From the NCBI GenBank assembly GCA_038253135.1, contig JBBSHJ010000051.1, forward strand, positions 1-22,574: a stretch of DNA of 22,574 nucleotides. Direction: 5' to 3'. Shown piece by piece: positions 13,971 to 21,421 of this stretch. Made by a program: the position numbers and the translations under genes. Position 1 is the stretch's first letter, and each line of letters starts with the position of its first letter. The notes beneath the pieces were generated by a model, which was not told the origin of the DNA, searched no databases, and worked only from the letters and a program-made list of their open reading frames with translations. The DNA comes from JBBSHJ01 sp038253135. Lineage in GTDB: Bacteria > Actinomycetota > Actinomycetes > Mycobacteriales > QHCD01.

Positions 13971-13989
13971 GGGCGCAAAGCACGCGCCC
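13971..13989. terminator. Hairpin between convergent genes
   Basis: GGGCGC (13971-13976), loop AAAGCAC, GCGCCC (13984-13989) form a perfect 6-bp G/C stem in the 28 bases between the stop of the DUF5655-like gene and the stop of mshA. Its position suits a bidirectional terminator. There is no T-tract, as is common in high-GC actinobacteria. Confidence 0.5.
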
Positions 13990-13994
13990 GGAGG

Positions 13995-15248
13995 CTACGG
14001 GCAGGCCGCGGCCCAGGTCGAACTCCGCACCGATCGGTAGACGTCGACGACGGCGTCGGCCGAGTGCGACCACCGGAACCGCGCTGCCTGGGCCGGCGCG
14101 GCTGCGGCGAGGCGGGCCCGCTCGACCCGGTCGCCGGTCACCCGCAGCACCGCCTGCGCCCATGCGCGGGGTTCGTGGCCGCTGACGAGCACGCCCGAGA
14201 CGCCGTCCGCGACCGCGGTCCGCAGGCCGCCGACGTCGGTCGCGATGACCGGCGTACCGCAGGCCTGGGCTTCGAGTGCGACCAGGCCGAAGGACTCGGA
14301 GTACGACGGCACGCAGACGGCGTCGGCCGCGCGGAACCACGCCGCCAGCCGCGGCTGCGGCAGCGGGGGTACGAGGATCACGTCGCCCCTGGCGGCAGCC
14401 GCGGTGAGCGGGATCTCGAGCAGGTCGCGGCCGGCCGACCCCCTGGTGTAGTCGCCGATGACGGCCAGCAGCGGGGCCCGGCCGGAAAGCAACGCCAGCG
14501 CGTCGAGCAGCACGCCCAACCCCTTGCCCGGCTCCAGCCGGCCGGCGAAGACGACCAGCGGGCGGTCACGGTCGACGCCGACCGCGGCGCGGGCAGCATC
14601 GCGCGGTCCGGGCGTGAAGCGGACCAGATCGGCTCCCGGCGGGACGACGGCGAGGCGATCGCGGTCCGCGTCGTACCACCGGCGCAACGCCGCCGCCTCG
14701 TCCTCGGTGTTCGCGATCAACCGGTCGGCCGCAGCAACCACCTCGCGCTCACCGGCGTACCGCAGCGGCGACTCAGCCGGCGCGTCCGGCGGCCGATGCG
14801 CGTCCTTGACCGCGGCGAGCGTGTGCATAGACTGCACCAGTGGTGCACCGAGCGGATCCCGCAGCCGCATCCCGACCAGGCCGGCGAGCCAGTAGTGGCC
14901 GTGCACGACGGCGTAACCGTCGCGCCGGCCCGGATGCTCGAGCAGGGCCGCCGCGAACTCCTCGACGTGACCGGCCAGCTCCTCCTTGCCCGCCGACGCA
15001 AACGAGCCGGGCACGCTCAGCAGCCGCAACCGGGGTGCGATCTCAATGACCGGGTCGGCGTCGGCCTCGGTTCGCCGGGTGAAGACGTCGACGGCAATCC
15101 CGCGACGGACCAGCTCCTCGGCCAGGCGCCGCACGTAGACGTTGAGGCCGCCGGCGTTGGCCCGGCCGGCCTGCTCGAAGGGAGAGGTGTGCACGCTGAT
15201 CATCGCGACCGCGCCGGGGAAATCCACCCCGACGTAAGGCAAGAGCAC
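13995..15248 (-). CDS. mshA: MshA-like glycosyltransferase (D-inositol-3-phosphate glycosyltransferase, GT4)
   Basis: MshA joins UDP-GlcNAc to 1L-myo-inositol-1-phosphate, the first step of mycothiol synthesis. The 417-residue protein has the MshA N-terminal signature VAMISVHTSPFEQAG followed by NAGGLNVYVRRLAEELVRRG. It continues with YAVVHGHYWLAGLVG, SMHTLAAVKDAHR, the nucleotide-sugar site VFAGRLEPGKG, and the GT4 E-x7-E motif SYSESFGLVALEAQACGTPV. The tail WAAACP is unremarkable. The GTG start is 1 base after the mshB stop, so the two are coupled. Since many GT4 enzymes look alike, the assignment relies on these motifs plus adjacency to mshB; a paralogous GT4 with another acceptor is the main alternative. 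Confidence 0.8.
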   Translation of the reverse strand: MLLPYVGVDFPGAVAMISVHTSPFEQAGRANAGGLNVYVRRLAEELVRRGIAVDVFTRRTEADADPVIEIAPRLRLLSVPGSFASAGKEELAGHVEEFAAALLEHPGRRDGYAVVHGHYWLAGLVGMRLRDPLGAPLVQSMHTLAAVKDAHRPPDAPAESPLRYAGEREVVAAADRLIANTEDEAAALRRWYDADRDRLAVVPPGADLVRFTPGPRDAARAAVGVDRDRPLVVFAGRLEPGKGLGVLLDALALLSGRAPLLAVIGDYTRGSAGRDLLEIPLTAAAARGDVILVPPLPQPRLAAWFRAADAVCVPSYSESFGLVALEAQACGTPVIATDVGGLRTAVADGVSGVLVSGHEPRAWAQAVLRVTGDRVERARLAAAAPAQAARFRWSHSADAVVDVYRSVRSSTWAAACP

Positions 15249-15249
15249 G

Positions 15250-16134
15250 TCAGTCGATTCCGGCGAAGAGGTCCGCCTCCAGTCCGTGCGGCCCGACCGG
15301 GCCGAGGCGACCCGCCGCGAGCTGGAAGTGTTCGACCGCCGTCAGCGGCTGGGCAAGGCTGTTCGACAGCGCGTAGCCGTCCTCGCCGTCGACCGTGAGC
15401 TGGGTGCGGTGCGCGGCCATGGCGGCCCGCTTCGCCTCGGCGTACGCCGTGGCATCAACCTCCGTGGTCACGGTCGCGTCGTCGACGACCCGCAGCAGCT
15501 GCTCGATGCGGGCCAGCTGGAAGGGCTCGTGCGACCGGCCGCCGATCGCGGCCAGGCCCTTCTCGATGACCGATCGGGGCAGCGCGTTCCAGTAGGTCTT
15601 GGCGATTCGCCAGGGCTCGCCGAGCTCGGGCGCGTAGCGATCGACGGCCGCGAGCGTCGCGGCGTACGTCGCGACCCGGTGCGACTGAATGTGATCGGGG
15701 TGGCGGTAGCCGCCGGCCGGGTTCTCGATCACGAGCACCTGCGGGCGGACCTCGCGGATGATCGGGACCAGGTCGCGGGCGGCGTCGAGCAGGTCGGCCC
15801 GCCAGAAGCAGTCCGAACGCGCGCAGGACGGCGTACCCGCCATCCCCGAATCGCGGTAGCGACCCTGGCCGCCGAGCCAGTGATGCTCCGGATACCCCGC
15901 CGCCGCCAGCGCCGCGGCCAGCTCGCCGACGCGATACTCGCCGAGCGTGTCGTCGTGATCGGCGTCCAGATGCGCCAGCTCCGGCGGGATCACCTCACCC
16001 TGCTCGCCGCGAGTGCACGTGACCACGGCGACGCGGTCGCCGCGGGCACGGTGCACGGCAATCGTGCCGCCGGTCAGGATCGACTCGTCGTCGGGATGCG
16101 CGTGCACGAGCAGCAATCGACGCGTGGGCGGCAT
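15250..16134 (-). CDS. mshB: MshB-like GlcNAc-inositol deacetylase (PIG-L family)
   Basis: MshB is a zinc enzyme that removes the acetyl group from GlcNAc-inositol, the step after MshA in mycothiol synthesis. The 294-residue protein opens LLLVHAHPDDESILTGGTIA, with zinc ligands His13 and Asp16 and the catalytic base Asp15 at the same positions as in M. tuberculosis MshB. The third ligand is His148 in GGYRHPDHIQSHR. TCTRGEQGEVIPPELAHL, RYRDSGMAGTP and the C-terminal EHFQLAAGRLGP also fit MshB rather than the related mycothiol-conjugate amidase Mca. The ATG at 16134 has a -10-like TAATCT 7 bases upstream and no clear ribosome binding site, so the mRNA may be leaderless. mshA follows directly. 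Confidence 0.88.
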   Translation of the reverse strand: MPPTRRLLLVHAHPDDESILTGGTIAVHRARGDRVAVVTCTRGEQGEVIPPELAHLDADHDDTLGEYRVGELAAALAAAGYPEHHWLGGQGRYRDSGMAGTPSCARSDCFWRADLLDAARDLVPIIREVRPQVLVIENPAGGYRHPDHIQSHRVATYAATLAAVDRYAPELGEPWRIAKTYWNALPRSVIEKGLAAIGGRSHEPFQLARIEQLLRVVDDATVTTEVDATAYAEAKRAAMAAHRTQLTVDGEDGYALSNSLAQPLTAVEHFQLAAGRLGPVGPHGLEADLFAGID

Positions 16135-16141
16135 GGCCCCG

Positions 16142-16147
16142 AGATTA
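16142..16147 (-). promoter_or_regulatory. -10 box for a leaderless mshB-mshA transcript
   Basis: On the minus strand TAATCT lies 7 bases before the mshB ATG, so transcription would begin at the start codon. A convincing -35 is not visible at normal spacing. Confidence 0.45.
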
Positions 16148-16248
16148 GCGGCGCTCGCGTCCGCGCCTGACGGGCGCTGTGCCCGGCGTCCGGTGCGGCC
16201 ACGGATCTGCCATGGTGTGCGCACAGGGACGACACATCGGGAGGAACC

Positions 16249-16599
16249 GTGCACGTCATCAACCGTCGGGACGGCGTCACCGGGGCGGCGAGGTGGGACG
16301 AGAACTTTGAGGGCAAGCCGTACGGCGCCGGCATCTCGGTCATCCAGGAGAGCACGGACAGGGCCGGTTCCGGCCCGCGGCTGCATCGGCACCCGTACGC
16401 GGAGACGTTCATCATCCGCGCCGGGAAGGCGCTGTTCACGGTCGGGACGGAGGAGTTCGTGGGCGCCGCCGGGCAGATCCTGATCGTGCCGGCGAGCACC
16501 CCGCACAAGTTCCGCACGCTCGGCCCGGACCGGTTCGAGAGCGTCAACATCCATGCGAACGACGAGTTCATCACCGAATGGCTGGAGCCAGTCGACTGA
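16249..16599 (+). CDS. Small single-domain cupin protein
   Basis: This 116-residue protein is one cupin barrel. Motif 1, GPRLHRHPYAETFIIRAGKA, provides His46, His48 and Glu52; motif 2, GQILIVPASTPHKFRTLG, provides His86. All four metal ligands are present, so it probably binds a divalent metal. The substrate cannot be read from the sequence, and small cupins have many roles (sugar or aromatic metabolism, ligand sensing). GGGAGG lies 4 bases before the GTG start, a tight but workable spacing. It is divergent from mshB with about 114 bases between the starts, and no functional link to mycothiol is evident. Confidence 0.85.
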   Translation: MHVINRRDGVTGAARWDENFEGKPYGAGISVIQESTDRAGSGPRLHRHPYAETFIIRAGKALFTVGTEEFVGAAGQILIVPASTPHKFRTLGPDRFESVNIHANDEFITEWLEPVD

Positions 16600-16791
16600 A
16601 GGCAGGCGGGCAAGGGTGCAAGTCATGGCATCCACCGACGCTCTGCTCGCGCCGGCCGACGTGTCAAGATCCGGCACCACGGCCAGGCCTGGCGGTCGTA
16701 CGTCGCGCCTGAGGCCGGACGGCGCAGGGACAGCGTCACCGGCACGCGACCACGGCGGTCTGATGCGGAACGTCGTAATACGATCGCGGTC
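16600..16791 (+). other. Intergenic region between cupin and HAD genes, with candidate -10
   Basis: No supported gene; a short reading frame from GTG 16616 has no recognisable features. The region contains a perfect 12-base palindrome GCCAGGCCTGGC (16682-16693). TAATAC (16776-16781), overlapping TACGAT (16779-16784), lies 7-10 bases before the HAD start and could be the -10 of a leaderless transcript. Confidence 0.4.
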
Positions 16792-17445
16792 GTGCGGACG
16801 CTGATCTTCGACCTCGGCGGAGTCGTGCTGCGGTGGGATCCCTATGCCGCGTTCGCCGGCGTCGCGCCGCGGGACGAGGTCGATCGCTTCTTCACGGATG
16901 TCAACTGGCGGGACTGGAACCTGCAACAGGACGCCGGCCGATCCTGGGACGAGGCTGAGGCGCTGCTGGCCGCCGAGCACCCCCGGTGGGCGCACCTCGC
17001 CGGGACCTATCGCGCGAACTATGACCTGGTGATACCCGGTGAGATCGACGGCACCGGCCCGCTGCTCGCCGAGCTCGCCGCGAGTGGCGTGCGCCTGCTC
17101 GCGCTGACGAACTGGTCCGGTGATCTCTTCCGCCGCACGCGGCCGCGATTCCCGGTCCTACAGCACTTCGAGGGCATCGTCGTCTCCGGCGACGAGCGGC
17201 TGGTGAAACCGGATCCGGTTATCTTCCGGTTGCTGTGCGCGCGGTACGCCGTAGATCCGGCAGAAGCGATTTTCGTCGATGACACCGAGAAGAACGTCAT
17301 CGGCGCGCGCGAATTCGGTCTGCACGCCATTCATTTCACCGGTGCCTCAGCGCTGCGGGACGAGCTATCCCGGCTGGGCGTTGCTCCTAGCCCCGCACGC
17401 GTCGGCCAACGAGCCGGTCACATAATTCGTGCGCGTCGTCACTGA
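16792..17445 (+). CDS. HAD-like hydrolase (YihX / epoxide-hydrolase-N type)
   Basis: A 217-residue haloacid-dehalogenase-superfamily enzyme. The four HAD motifs are in order: IFDLGGVVL with nucleophile Asp7, LLALTNWS with Thr106-Asn107, LVKPDP with Lys139, and FVDDTEKN with Asp163-Asp164. The DxD second position is Gly, as in the YihX-like and soluble-epoxide-hydrolase N-terminal subgroup. That group contains phosphatases acting on small sugar phosphates and dehalogenase-like proteins; the substrate is unknown. The GTG has no Shine-Dalgarno sequence but a -10-like TACGAT 7 bases upstream, suggesting leaderless translation. The basic tail after about residue 198 (ARVGQRAGHIIRARRH) looks like a non-native extension. 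Confidence 0.85.
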   Translation: MRTLIFDLGGVVLRWDPYAAFAGVAPRDEVDRFFTDVNWRDWNLQQDAGRSWDEAEALLAAEHPRWAHLAGTYRANYDLVIPGEIDGTGPLLAELAASGVRLLALTNWSGDLFRRTRPRFPVLQHFEGIVVSGDERLVKPDPVIFRLLCARYAVDPAEAIFVDDTEKNVIGAREFGLHAIHFTGASALRDELSRLGVAPSPARVGQRAGHIIRARRH

Positions 17446-17597
17446 CGGTGATTGTGACGTCGATGACCGCGTTGTGTCGAGAAACCATCCGAGGCGGGCG
17501 GTGCCCAGGTTTGTTTGGAGGTCGATGAGTCTTCGATCTCGGCGCGAGCGTGCTTGATTTCGGTGCCGAGTGCGGTCGCGAGGGCGCCGGCTAATCG
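17446..17597 (-). other. Intergenic region downstream of the HNH gene
   Basis: No supported gene. The base composition becomes visibly less GC-rich here and in the 3' end of the neighbouring HNH gene, with several TTG/TTT runs. Short minus-strand frames exist but none shows a recognisable family. It may be part of the segment that arrived with the HNH gene. Confidence 0.35.
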
Positions 17598-18881
17598 TCA
17601 TCCGGTTTTCTTGTGCTCGGCCGCTGATTCATGCGGTGGGTTGCTGCCGGGGCCGAGTGGTGGGGGTGCGTGTGATTGGTAGCGGTGTCCGGTGGGTGTG
17701 GTGATCGTGGTGGTGTGCGACGTGCCGTCGAGTCCGGTGTCGGTGGCGGTGGTGTGCCAGTCGGGGTGTTCTTTGAGGTAATTGCACCCTTCACACAGAC
17801 CTTGGCCGTTGGGGAGGTTGGTGGGTCCGCCCGCGGATCGGGGTCGGATGTGGTCGGCATGTCGGATCGGCGCGTCGCAGAAAGGCGTCCGACAGATCTG
17901 GTCCCGCAGGACGATCAGGTCGCGCTGGGCGGGGGTGAAGTGTGCGGCGGTGCTGTCCATGGCGATGATCGTGCCGCCGCGCGTGTAAATGCGGCGGATC
18001 GCGGTGGCGCCGACGCGGATGAGCTGGCGGGCGAGCGGGGCCGGGACGGGTCCGTAGCCTTCCGCTCGGGCGGGCGTCGGGTCGTCGGGGTGCAGGGTGT
18101 TCTCGGCGACGAGCAGGCGCAGCTCGACCGGGGTCGGCTCGGTGCTCTCGCGGCCGGTGATGCGGGCCACCAGGGTGTCGGCCATGATCTGGCCGCGGGT
18201 ACGTCCATCGCCGGCGGCCCGGGCGGTGGCCGTGGCGGCGGCGAGGGCGGCCCAGACGGCGACGCCGTCACGGGCCGGGAGCAGAGCGCGCAGGATCGCC
18301 ATCGTCTCCGGTGCCGGTCGCACGCTCACGTGCCGGTCGGTCTCGGCAGCGCTGGTCCGGTCGATGGCCGCCTGTGGGTCGAGCCGGTAGGCGATTGCCG
18401 CGGCGCTGGCGCGGGCCTGCTGATCGGACAGGCCGGACAGCGTCGGGCCGATCTCGGCGTCCAGGGCGCGGCGGTGCTCCGGGGTCAGGAAACTGGTCTC
18501 TCGGGCGATCAGCATCGCGCGGTATTCGCTCACCGCGCCCGCGGTGAGGGCGGCGAAGACCTGCGGCAGGTCGGCGGCCAGCAGCCGGGCCAGCCGCACG
18601 AACCGGGCCCCTCGGCGCGGTGATTCCTTGCGCGCGAGGGCGATCTCAGCGCCGACCGAGCGGGTGCTCTGCTCGGGCCTGATTGCCCGGGAACGGTCCC
18701 GGCGTACCTGCCCATCATGCAGAGCGAGCGCGCGGCGGGCCTGGGCCGCGCTGGCCGCGCCCTTGAGCCGCTCCAGCGCCGCGACCTGCCTAATGACGGC
18801 GGCCGGATCGGATCCGCAGGCGGGCGCGGCCAGCCGGTCCAGGAATTCCTGGATCTCGGTCACTGTCACACCCTCGCTCAT
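17598..18881 (-). CDS. DUF222 domain HNH endonuclease (13E12-repeat type)
   Basis: The 427-residue protein (ATG at 18881) has a long helical DUF222 N-terminal region: EIQEFLDRLAAP, ERLKGAASAAQARRALAL, RLLAADLPQVFAALTAGAVSEY, HRALDAEIGPTLSGLSDQQARA. A C-terminal HNH nuclease follows, with CRTPFCDAPIRHADHI, then SAGGPTNLPNGQGLC, CEGCNYLKEHPDW. The HNH histidines, Asn and paired cysteines for structural zinc are present, so it may be active. The family is highly multicopy in actinobacteria (the 13E12/REP13E12 proteins of M. tuberculosis) and is thought to be mobile-element related, but its role is not established. The 3' end (Thr/Pro/His-rich tail) is less GC-rich than neighbouring genes, consistent with acquisition. 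Confidence 0.9.
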   Translation of the reverse strand: MSEGVTVTEIQEFLDRLAAPACGSDPAAVIRQVAALERLKGAASAAQARRALALHDGQVRRDRSRAIRPEQSTRSVGAEIALARKESPRRGARFVRLARLLAADLPQVFAALTAGAVSEYRAMLIARETSFLTPEHRRALDAEIGPTLSGLSDQQARASAAAIAYRLDPQAAIDRTSAAETDRHVSVRPAPETMAILRALLPARDGVAVWAALAAATATARAAGDGRTRGQIMADTLVARITGRESTEPTPVELRLLVAENTLHPDDPTPARAEGYGPVPAPLARQLIRVGATAIRRIYTRGGTIIAMDSTAAHFTPAQRDLIVLRDQICRTPFCDAPIRHADHIRPRSAGGPTNLPNGQGLCEGCNYLKEHPDWHTTATDTGLDGTSHTTTITTPTGHRYQSHAPPPLGPGSNPPHESAAEHKKTG

Positions 18882-18888
18882 GCTGACG

Positions 18889-18894
18889 ATTCTA
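18889..18894 (-). promoter_or_regulatory. -10 box for the HNH gene (leaderless)
   Basis: TAGAAT on the minus strand is an almost perfect -10 and ends 7 bases before the ATG, placing the transcription start on or next to the A of the start codon. No clear -35 was found. Confidence 0.5.
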
Positions 18895-19010
18895 CCGGGC
18901 GCCACCGACATCGGCGCCGGTCATCCACACCCGAAAACGCCTGTGGATAAGACAGATCCGGCTTATCACAACTTCGCATCAGCCTCTGGCTACCTCGTTG
19001 TCGGCGTCGC

Positions 19011-19016
19011 TAGGTT
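19011..19016 (+). promoter_or_regulatory. -10 box for the alpha/beta hydrolase gene (leaderless)
   Basis: TAGGTT ends 6 bases before the ATG at 19023 and would start transcription at the start codon. There is no Shine-Dalgarno sequence before this ATG, in keeping with a leaderless mRNA. Confidence 0.45.
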
Positions 19017-19022
19017 CATTTC

Positions 19023-19907
19023 ATGTTGATGAGCATCCCTGGGACGCCGCTGCCCTTCCGGATCGTGCAATCGGTCCAATACGGCAAGGTGTCCGGCGGG
19101 GCGGACTGGGAGGGTCGCCTTTACCTCGACCTATTGCTGCCCGAGCTATCCCCTCCGTTGGCACGTCCGGCGGTGGCTTACTTCCACGGTGGTGGTTGGG
19201 CCGAAGGGGAGCGCGCGGCGGGAATGTATCCGTGGCTGTGCCCGCTGCTCGCGGCTCATGGATTCGTGACAGCGAGCGTCACCTATCGACTCAGTCGGTT
19301 TGCCGCCTTTCCGGCTCAGATCCACGATGCGAAGGCGGCCATTCGATTCCTTCGCGCCAATTCCGCACAATATGGTGTCGATTCCGGGCGTATTGGTGCG
19401 TGGGGCGATTCTGCGGGTGGTCATCTCGCCGCGCTTCTCGGCACGACCAGTGATCGGATCGACCTCGAAGGCAGTAGCGGGTGGGTAGAACACTCCAGCC
19501 GGGTCCAGGCGGTCGTCGCCCGCTGTGCGCCGTCCGATTTCCGCCGTCTCGGAGTTCCGGCCGAGGATTGGCGGGCGGAGGTCTTTAGCCTGCTCTTCGG
19601 CGGGCGCATGGATCAGCACGACGATCTGGCGTTGCTGGCCAGCCCGACCGCCCATGTGGATGCCGACGCCCCGCCGTTTCTGCTGGTTCACGGCACCGAA
19701 GACGAGACAGTGCCCTACGAACAGTCGACACTGCTGGCCGGCGCGTTGCGCGCGCACAACGTGCCAGTGGCTGTCCACGGCATCGACGGCGGGCATCACA
19801 ACATGCTCGCTGACGTCGACGCGCCGTGGGGCAACCAGCCCTGGACCGATCTCGGGCACGAGGCACTCGAATTCTTCCGCCGGCATCTCGGCGATCCGCT
19901 GCGCTGA
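19023..19907 (+). CDS. Alpha/beta hydrolase (HSL / acetyl-esterase-like)
   Basis: A 294-residue cytoplasmic hydrolase without a signal peptide. It shows the hormone-sensitive-lipase-like pattern: VAYFHGGGWAEGE with the oxyanion-hole HGGGW at 55-59, VTASVTYRLS, and the nucleophile elbow GAWGDSAGGHLAALLG with Ser130. Asp227 (HGTEDETVP) and His258 (IDGGHHNML) complete the triad. Relatives are carboxylesterases or acetylxylan/feruloyl-type esterases (BD-FAE group); the substrate is not readable. The ATG at 19023 is favoured by a -10 box 6 bases upstream; ATG 19029 is possible. Codon use is less GC-rich than in the housekeeping genes (for example CGTATTGGTGCG near 19389), which suggests later acquisition. 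It is divergent from the HNH gene. Confidence 0.88.
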   Translation: MLMSIPGTPLPFRIVQSVQYGKVSGGADWEGRLYLDLLLPELSPPLARPAVAYFHGGGWAEGERAAGMYPWLCPLLAAHGFVTASVTYRLSRFAAFPAQIHDAKAAIRFLRANSAQYGVDSGRIGAWGDSAGGHLAALLGTTSDRIDLEGSSGWVEHSSRVQAVVARCAPSDFRRLGVPAEDWRAEVFSLLFGGRMDQHDDLALLASPTAHVDADAPPFLLVHGTEDETVPYEQSTLLAGALRAHNVPVAVHGIDGGHHNMLADVDAPWGNQPWTDLGHEALEFFRRHLGDPLR

Positions 19908-20013
19908 TCGGCGTCGACTGCTCTGCGGCAGACGGGTCGGACCGCTGTTCAACCGTGGCCGCCGGAGGCCCGCGGCTGGCGTAAGGGGGTCCCGGTCGCG
20001 ATCGGCCGTCGCG

Positions 20014-20158
20014 TCAGTCGAAGTGGTCGATCCAACCACCGGCGACCGTGCGCAGCCGGGCAACTTCCAGGCGATAGACGCGCTCGCGCCCCCGAAGGTG
20101 CCAGCAGCTTGGTGAAGGCACTCTCCGAGTCGGGCCGGACCCGGTAAGCGCAGATCAC
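20014..20158 (-). pseudogene. Remnant of a small protein gene (frameshifted, internally deleted)
   Basis: From the GTG at 20158 the frame reads MICAYRVRPDSESAFTKLLA, which looks like the natural start of a small ferredoxin-fold protein (antibiotic-biosynthesis-monooxygenase-like; tentative). The frame then turns unnatural. A one-base shift restores ERVYRLEVARLRTVAGGWID and a stop at 20014. The joined product would be only about 47 residues, so an internal deletion as well as a frameshift seems likely. AAAGGGA lies 2 bases before the GTG on the minus strand. Confidence 0.45.
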
Positions 20159-20162
20159 TGGT

Positions 20163-20205
20163 CCCTTTAGTCATACGCCTAATAAATAGGAAATCGCCTT
20201 AAGGG
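20163..20205. other. AT-rich element bounded by an inverted repeat
   Basis: CCCTT (20163-20167) and AAGGG (20201-20205) enclose 33 bases that are about two thirds A/T, in strong contrast to the surroundings. Inside are CCTA and TAGG arms around ATAAA (20178-20190), and an 8-base palindrome CCTTAAGG (20197-20204) overlaps the right edge. It lies between the decayed gene and rlmN. It could be an operator, a divergent promoter, or a scar at the edge of the inserted block; the sequence does not decide. Confidence 0.35.
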
Positions 20206-20246
20206 TGGGCGCTGGCACCGCCTCCGGCTGGGAGAATGAGGGCACC

Positions 20247-21344
20247 ATGACCGCGCTCCCGCTCGTCTTCGACCCGCCCCGCCGCGGCACGCCGCCGCGC
20301 CACCTCGCCGATCTCGCGCCCGACGAGCGGCGCGCCGCCGTCACGGCACTGGGGCTGCCGGCGTACCGTGCCGATCAGCTTTCCCGGCACTACTTCGGCC
20401 GGTACGAGAGCGATCCGAGCGCTTATACCGACATCCCAGCGAGGATCCGCGCTGAGCTGGCCTCCCGACTGCTGCCGCCGCTTCTCGATGTCGTCCGGCA
20501 CGTCGAGTGCGACGGCGGTACGACGCGTAAGACGCTGTGGCGTGGATTTGACGGCAGCCTGGTCGAGAGCGTGCTGATGCGCTATCCGGACCGGGTCACG
20601 ATGTGCGTCTCCAGCCAGGCCGGCTGTGGGATGGCCTGCCCGTTCTGTGCGACCGGGCAGAACGGCCTGACCCGCAACCTGTCCACCGGCGAGATCGTTG
20701 CCCAGGTAATTGCCGGCGCCAAAGCCCTGATCGACAATGAGATTCCGGGCGGACCCAGTCGGGTCAACAACGTGGTCTTCATGGGAATGGGTGAGCCGCT
20801 CGCCAACTACGCCCGAGTGCTGGCTGCCGTCCGCCGGCTCACCGATCCGGCACCCGACGGCCTCGGGCTCTCCCAACGGTCGATCACCGTCTCGACCGTC
20901 GGGCTGGCACCGGCGATCCGCCGGTTGACCGCCGAGCGCCTGCAGGTCACCCTCGCCGTCTCCTTGCACGCGCCCGACGACGAGCTGCGCGACGCCCTCG
21001 TGCCGGTCAACAATCGCTGGGCCATCGGCGAGGTGCTCGACGCGGCGTGGGAGTACGCCGCGGTGACCGGCCGGCGGGTGTCGATCGAATACGCGCTGAT
21101 CCGGGATGTCAACGACCAGCCGTGGCGGGCCGACCGGCTCGGCGAGCTGCTGGCCGGGCACCTCGTGCACGTCAACCTCATCCCGCTCAACCCGACTCCG
21201 GGCAGCGAGTGGGACGCGTCTCCCAAGCCGGTGGAACGGGAGTTCGTACGCCGGCTGCGCGCACTCGGCGTACCGACGACCGTGCGCGATACGCGCGGCC
21301 GCGAGGTCGCCGGAGCCTGCGGCCAGCTCGCCGGGGCAGGCTGA
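20247..21344 (+). CDS. rlmN: Dual-specificity 23S rRNA/tRNA adenine-C2 methyltransferase RlmN
   Basis: RlmN is a radical-SAM enzyme that methylates A2503 of 23S rRNA and A37 of some tRNAs. The 365-residue protein has the CxxxCxxC iron-sulfur motif at Cys127, Cys131 and Cys134 (AGCGMACPFCATGQNGL). Cys120 (TMCVSSQ) and Cys358 (GACGQLAG) match the two mechanistic cysteines of E. coli RlmN (118 and 355). VFMGMGEPLANY, ITVSTVGLAPAIRRL and LAVSLHAPDDELRDALVPVN are family signatures. The ATG at 20247 follows GAGGG; an in-frame GTG at 20205 inside the AT-rich element edge adds an unconserved extension. It usually sits close to cdsA; here the two are separated by the accessory block. Confidence 0.96.
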   Translation: MTALPLVFDPPRRGTPPRHLADLAPDERRAAVTALGLPAYRADQLSRHYFGRYESDPSAYTDIPARIRAELASRLLPPLLDVVRHVECDGGTTRKTLWRGFDGSLVESVLMRYPDRVTMCVSSQAGCGMACPFCATGQNGLTRNLSTGEIVAQVIAGAKALIDNEIPGGPSRVNNVVFMGMGEPLANYARVLAAVRRLTDPAPDGLGLSQRSITVSTVGLAPAIRRLTAERLQVTLAVSLHAPDDELRDALVPVNNRWAIGEVLDAAWEYAAVTGRRVSIEYALIRDVNDQPWRADRLGELLAGHLVHVNLIPLNPTPGSEWDASPKPVEREFVRRLRALGVPTTVRDTRGREVAGACGQLAGAG

Positions 21345-21421
21345 GTCCGTGCGACCGAGTGGTGCGCCGATCTCCGCACGAGGTTCGGGAAACGCACAGC
21401 GGGAGCGATAGACAGACGTGA

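Noticed and set aside
16616..16804. Short + frame between the cupin and HAD genes
   Set aside because: No recognisable domain, Arg/Gly/Ala-rich, and it overlaps the HAD start region; treated as intergenic.
17598..18881. Part of a restriction or anti-phage system
   Set aside because: DUF222-HNH proteins are multicopy and usually stand alone; no methyltransferase or other defence partner is nearby.
20205..20246. Upstream GTG start for rlmN
   Set aside because: It adds 14 unconserved residues and begins at the AT-rich element; ATG 20247 has GAGGG nearby and matches the family start.
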